Assembly (NCBI RefSeq): GCF_036321025.1
Contig: NZ_JAZAPB010000002.1
Location: forward strand, 992,001-1,056,000
Direction: 5' to 3'
DNA from: Alteraurantiacibacter hainanensis
GTDB lineage: Bacteria; Pseudomonadota; Alphaproteobacteria; Sphingomonadales; Sphingomonadaceae
DNA: 64,000 bases
Shown here: positions 62,329 through 64,000 of the stretch, piece by piece
Layout: every line of letters starts with the position of its first letter
How positions within the stretch are numbered: the stretch's first letter is position 1
The notes under the pieces: generated by a model
What the model saw: only the letters and a program-made list of their open reading frames with translations
What the model was told of the DNA's origin: nothing
Databases searched by the model: none
Program-made: the position numbers and the translations under genes

Positions 62329-63093
62329 ATGACGGATCGCAAGCCATCACGCAAACGGATCGACCAATTGCTGGTAGAGCGCGGCGAAGCGGAATCGCGC
62401 AACCGGGCGCAGGCGCTGGTGATGGCGGGGCTGGTCTTTGCCGGGCCACAGGGCAAGCTGTCACGCGTCAACAAGTCCGGCCAGCAAGTCGCTGAAGACT
62501 GGGCGATAGAGGTGCGCGGGCGCGACCATCCCTGGGTGGGGCGCGGCGGGGTGAAACTTGCCCATGCCATCGACCATTTCGGTCTCGATCCTTCGGGCGC
62601 GGTCGCCATGGACATCGGCTCTTCCACCGGCGGATTTACCCAGGTGCTGCTGCATCACGGGGCGGAGCACGTCTTTGCCGTGGACGTGGGCACCAACCAG
62701 CTGGCGTGGTCCCTGCGGCAGGACGATCGCGTGACCGTGCTGGAGCAGACCAACGCCCGCGCGCTCACGCCCGACATCATCGACCGGCCCTGCGACTGGG
62801 TGGTGTGCGATGCCAGCTTCATCGGCCTTGCCAAGGTGCTGGAGGTGCCGCTGTCGCTGGCCGCGCCGCGCTGCCGGCTGGTGGCGCTGATCAAGCCGCA
62901 GTTCGAAGTGGCGAAGGGCGAGGTGGGCAAGGGCGGCATCGTGCGCGACCCGGCGCTCCACGCGCGCGTCCGCGACGAAGTGCGCGCCTGGCTGGAAGCG
63001 GGTGGCTGGCAGATCGACGGGATCGTGGAAAGTCCCATCACGGGCACCGAGGGCAATGTGGAATATCTCGTCTCCGCCTTGCGTGATACCTGA
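62329..63093 (+). CDS. tlyA: TlyA-family rRNA methyltransferase
   Basis: 254 aa. N-terminal S4 RNA-binding domain (RIDQLLVERGEAESRNRAQALV), then an FtsJ-like Rossmann methyltransferase with AMDIGSSTGGFTQVLL (SAM loop) and CDWVVCDASFIGL. The family 2'-O-methylates cytidines in 16S/23S rRNA; once annotated haemolysin A. Starts with ATG 62329 and is divergent from the lipoprotein pair. Confidence 0.92.
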   Translation: MTDRKPSRKRIDQLLVERGEAESRNRAQALVMAGLVFAGPQGKLSRVNKSGQQVAEDWAIEVRGRDHPWVGRGGVKLAHAIDHFGLDPSGAVAMDIGSSTGGFTQVLLHHGAEHVFAVDVGTNQLAWSLRQDDRVTVLEQTNARALTPDIIDRPCDWVVCDASFIGLAKVLEVPLSLAAPRCRLVALIKPQFEVAKGEVGKGGIVRDPALHARVRDEVRAWLEAGGWQIDGIVESPITGTEGNVEYLVSALRDT

Positions 63094-63142
63094 GGGCGGA
63101 CAAGACTGCGCAAATACCGAATCACCGGAGCCACCTTTACCG

Positions 63143-63697
63143 ATGAACCGCCTTGCCTCTCCCGCGCAGTTGCGCGCCAGCCTGATACGCTGGGCGCTGG
63201 TGATCGTGCCTTCGGTAATGCTGCTGGGGTTCCTTTCCGGCCAGCTTGGCGGCAGCAGCGCGAACAGCCCGTGGTTCCAGATGCTGGAAAAGCCGGCGCT
63301 GTTTCCCCCGCCCGCCACCTTCGGCATCGTCTGGACGGTGCTGTATTTCCTCATGGGCCTCGCGCTGGCGATGGTCTGTGCCGCCTGGGGCTCCCGGCTG
63401 CGAATGTGGGCGGTTCTGGCTTTCGTGGTGCAGTTTGCCATCAACCTGTCGTGGTCGCCGGTGTTCTTCGCCTGGCACGAGATCGCGCTGGGTCTCTACG
63501 TCATCATCGCGCTGAACGTGGCGCTGATCGTCACGGTCATGCTGTTCTTCAAGGTTCGCAAGTGGGCCGGGCTGCTGTTGCTGCCCTATCTCGCCTGGAC
63601 GCTGTTCGCCGCCGTGCTGAACTGGCAGTTCCTGCAACTGAACCCGGACGCCAGCGGAGTGCATAATTCGGGCGCTGCGCAGCGGATCGAGCTTTAG
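63143..63697 (+). CDS. tspO: TspO/MBR-family membrane protein
   Basis: 184 aa with five predicted helices. WFQMLEKPALFPPPATFGIVW is the TspO signature region that contributes to the porphyrin-binding site, followed by VLYFLMGLALAMV, FAINLSWSPVFFAWHEIALG and WTLFAAVLNWQFL. Binds tetrapyrroles; sensor or transporter role. ATG 63143 is preferred to the open frame from 63002. Confidence 0.93.
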   Translation: MNRLASPAQLRASLIRWALVIVPSVMLLGFLSGQLGGSSANSPWFQMLEKPALFPPPATFGIVWTVLYFLMGLALAMVCAAWGSRLRMWAVLAFVVQFAINLSWSPVFFAWHEIALGLYVIIALNVALIVTVMLFFKVRKWAGLLLLPYLAWTLFAAVLNWQFLQLNPDASGVHNSGAAQRIEL

Positions 63698-63745
63698 GAA
63701 TACAATCGCCTTGCGAACATGCGTGGTCTGTCCCAAGTAATAGCC

Positions 63746-64000
63746 ATGCAGAGCAAGAACCCGATGATCGCCGATTTCGTCAAACTCGCCAACAGCGCGG
63801 CGGGCACCTTTGCCGGCATGAGCCGCGAAGCCCGCGACGGCGCGCGCGAGAAACTGAAGGAGGCGATGGGCGGGCTCGACTTCGTCAGCCGCGAGGAATT
63901 CGACGCGGTGAAGGACATGGCCTCGCTGGCGCGCGAGAAGGTGGACGTGCTGGAAGCCAAGATCGCGGCGCTGGAAGCCAAGCTGTCCGACAGGGGCTAG
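63746..64000 (+). CDS. ubiK: Ubiquinone biosynthesis accessory factor UbiK
   Basis: 84 aa from ATG 63746 (MQSKNPMIADFVKLANSAAG). Short amphipathic N-terminal helix region and a C-terminal coiled coil (VDVLEAKIAALEAKL), the BMFP/COG2960 pattern. Needed for efficient aerobic ubiquinone synthesis with UbiJ in gammaproteobacteria. Complete; the stop is the last codon of the window. Confidence 0.9.
   Translation: MQSKNPMIADFVKLANSAAGTFAGMSREARDGAREKLKEAMGGLDFVSREEFDAVKDMASLAREKVDVLEAKIAALEAKLSDRG

Overview
The window reads as a chromosomal segment of a high-GC alphaproteobacterium, most likely a sphingomonad (Sphingomonadales, Erythrobacteraceae-like). The reasons are the gene order tsaB-rimI-mucR-fur-plsC-miaB-phoH-ybeY-corC, a MucR/Ros zinc-finger regulator, a large TonB receptor, and catabolic genes of sphingomonad character. 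This placement is inference from gene content; no rRNA is present to confirm it.

Layout. 0-8 kb: end of a serine hydrolase, then nudC and a DsbA/FrnE-like oxidoreductase, small hypothetical genes, a DUF1489 protein, an exported cyclase, an OmpA-domain protein, mgtE and a cyclophilin. 7.8-19.5 kb: a mostly minus-strand housekeeping block with a two-domain SnoaL protein, a LysR regulator, corC, ybeY, phoH, miaB, an acyltransferase, fur, mucR, rimI, tsaB, a RutE-like nitroreductase and an Nfu scaffold. 19.6-31.2 kb, mostly plus strand: an M16 protease, class II DAHP synthase, a tightly coupled egtB-egtD-DUF5996 operon (ergothioneine), a retropepsin-like protease, an aromatic-acid-type MFS transporter, a VOC protein and a polysaccharide flippase.

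31.2-50.1 kb is the standout region. It is an apparently catabolic island with a TonB receptor, an AraC regulator, two lipoprotein quinohaemoprotein (PQQ + cytochrome c) dehydrogenases, an SMP-30-like beta-propeller lipoprotein, and eleven genes for exported SnoaL/NTF2-fold or NTF2-like proteins. Three of these eleven carry a larger repeated module, duplicated in tandem in one gene. Nearly all genes have signal peptides or lipoboxes, so the encoded chemistry should take place in the periplasm or at the outer membrane: uptake through the TonB receptor, alcohol oxidation by PQQ enzymes feeding cytochrome c, and cofactor-free lyase, isomerase or hydrolase steps by the NTF2-like proteins. The substrate cannot be read from sequence. 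A lignin-type or other polycyclic or aromatic alcohol is a reasonable hypothesis. The island ends next to a tRNA-Gln gene.

50.3-64 kb returns to ordinary genes: yghU-like GST, CYTH and CHAD phosphate-related proteins, an AmpG-like MFS transporter, topoisomerase IB, a MEKHLA protein, an M49-like metallopeptidase lipoprotein, a medium-chain reductase, ilvE, two paralogous lipoproteins, tlyA, tspO and ubiK. The leader upstream of ilvE holds a short reading frame with an unusually complete Shine-Dalgarno, a second overlapping Phe-containing mini-frame and a terminator-like hairpin, which together form a candidate attenuator.
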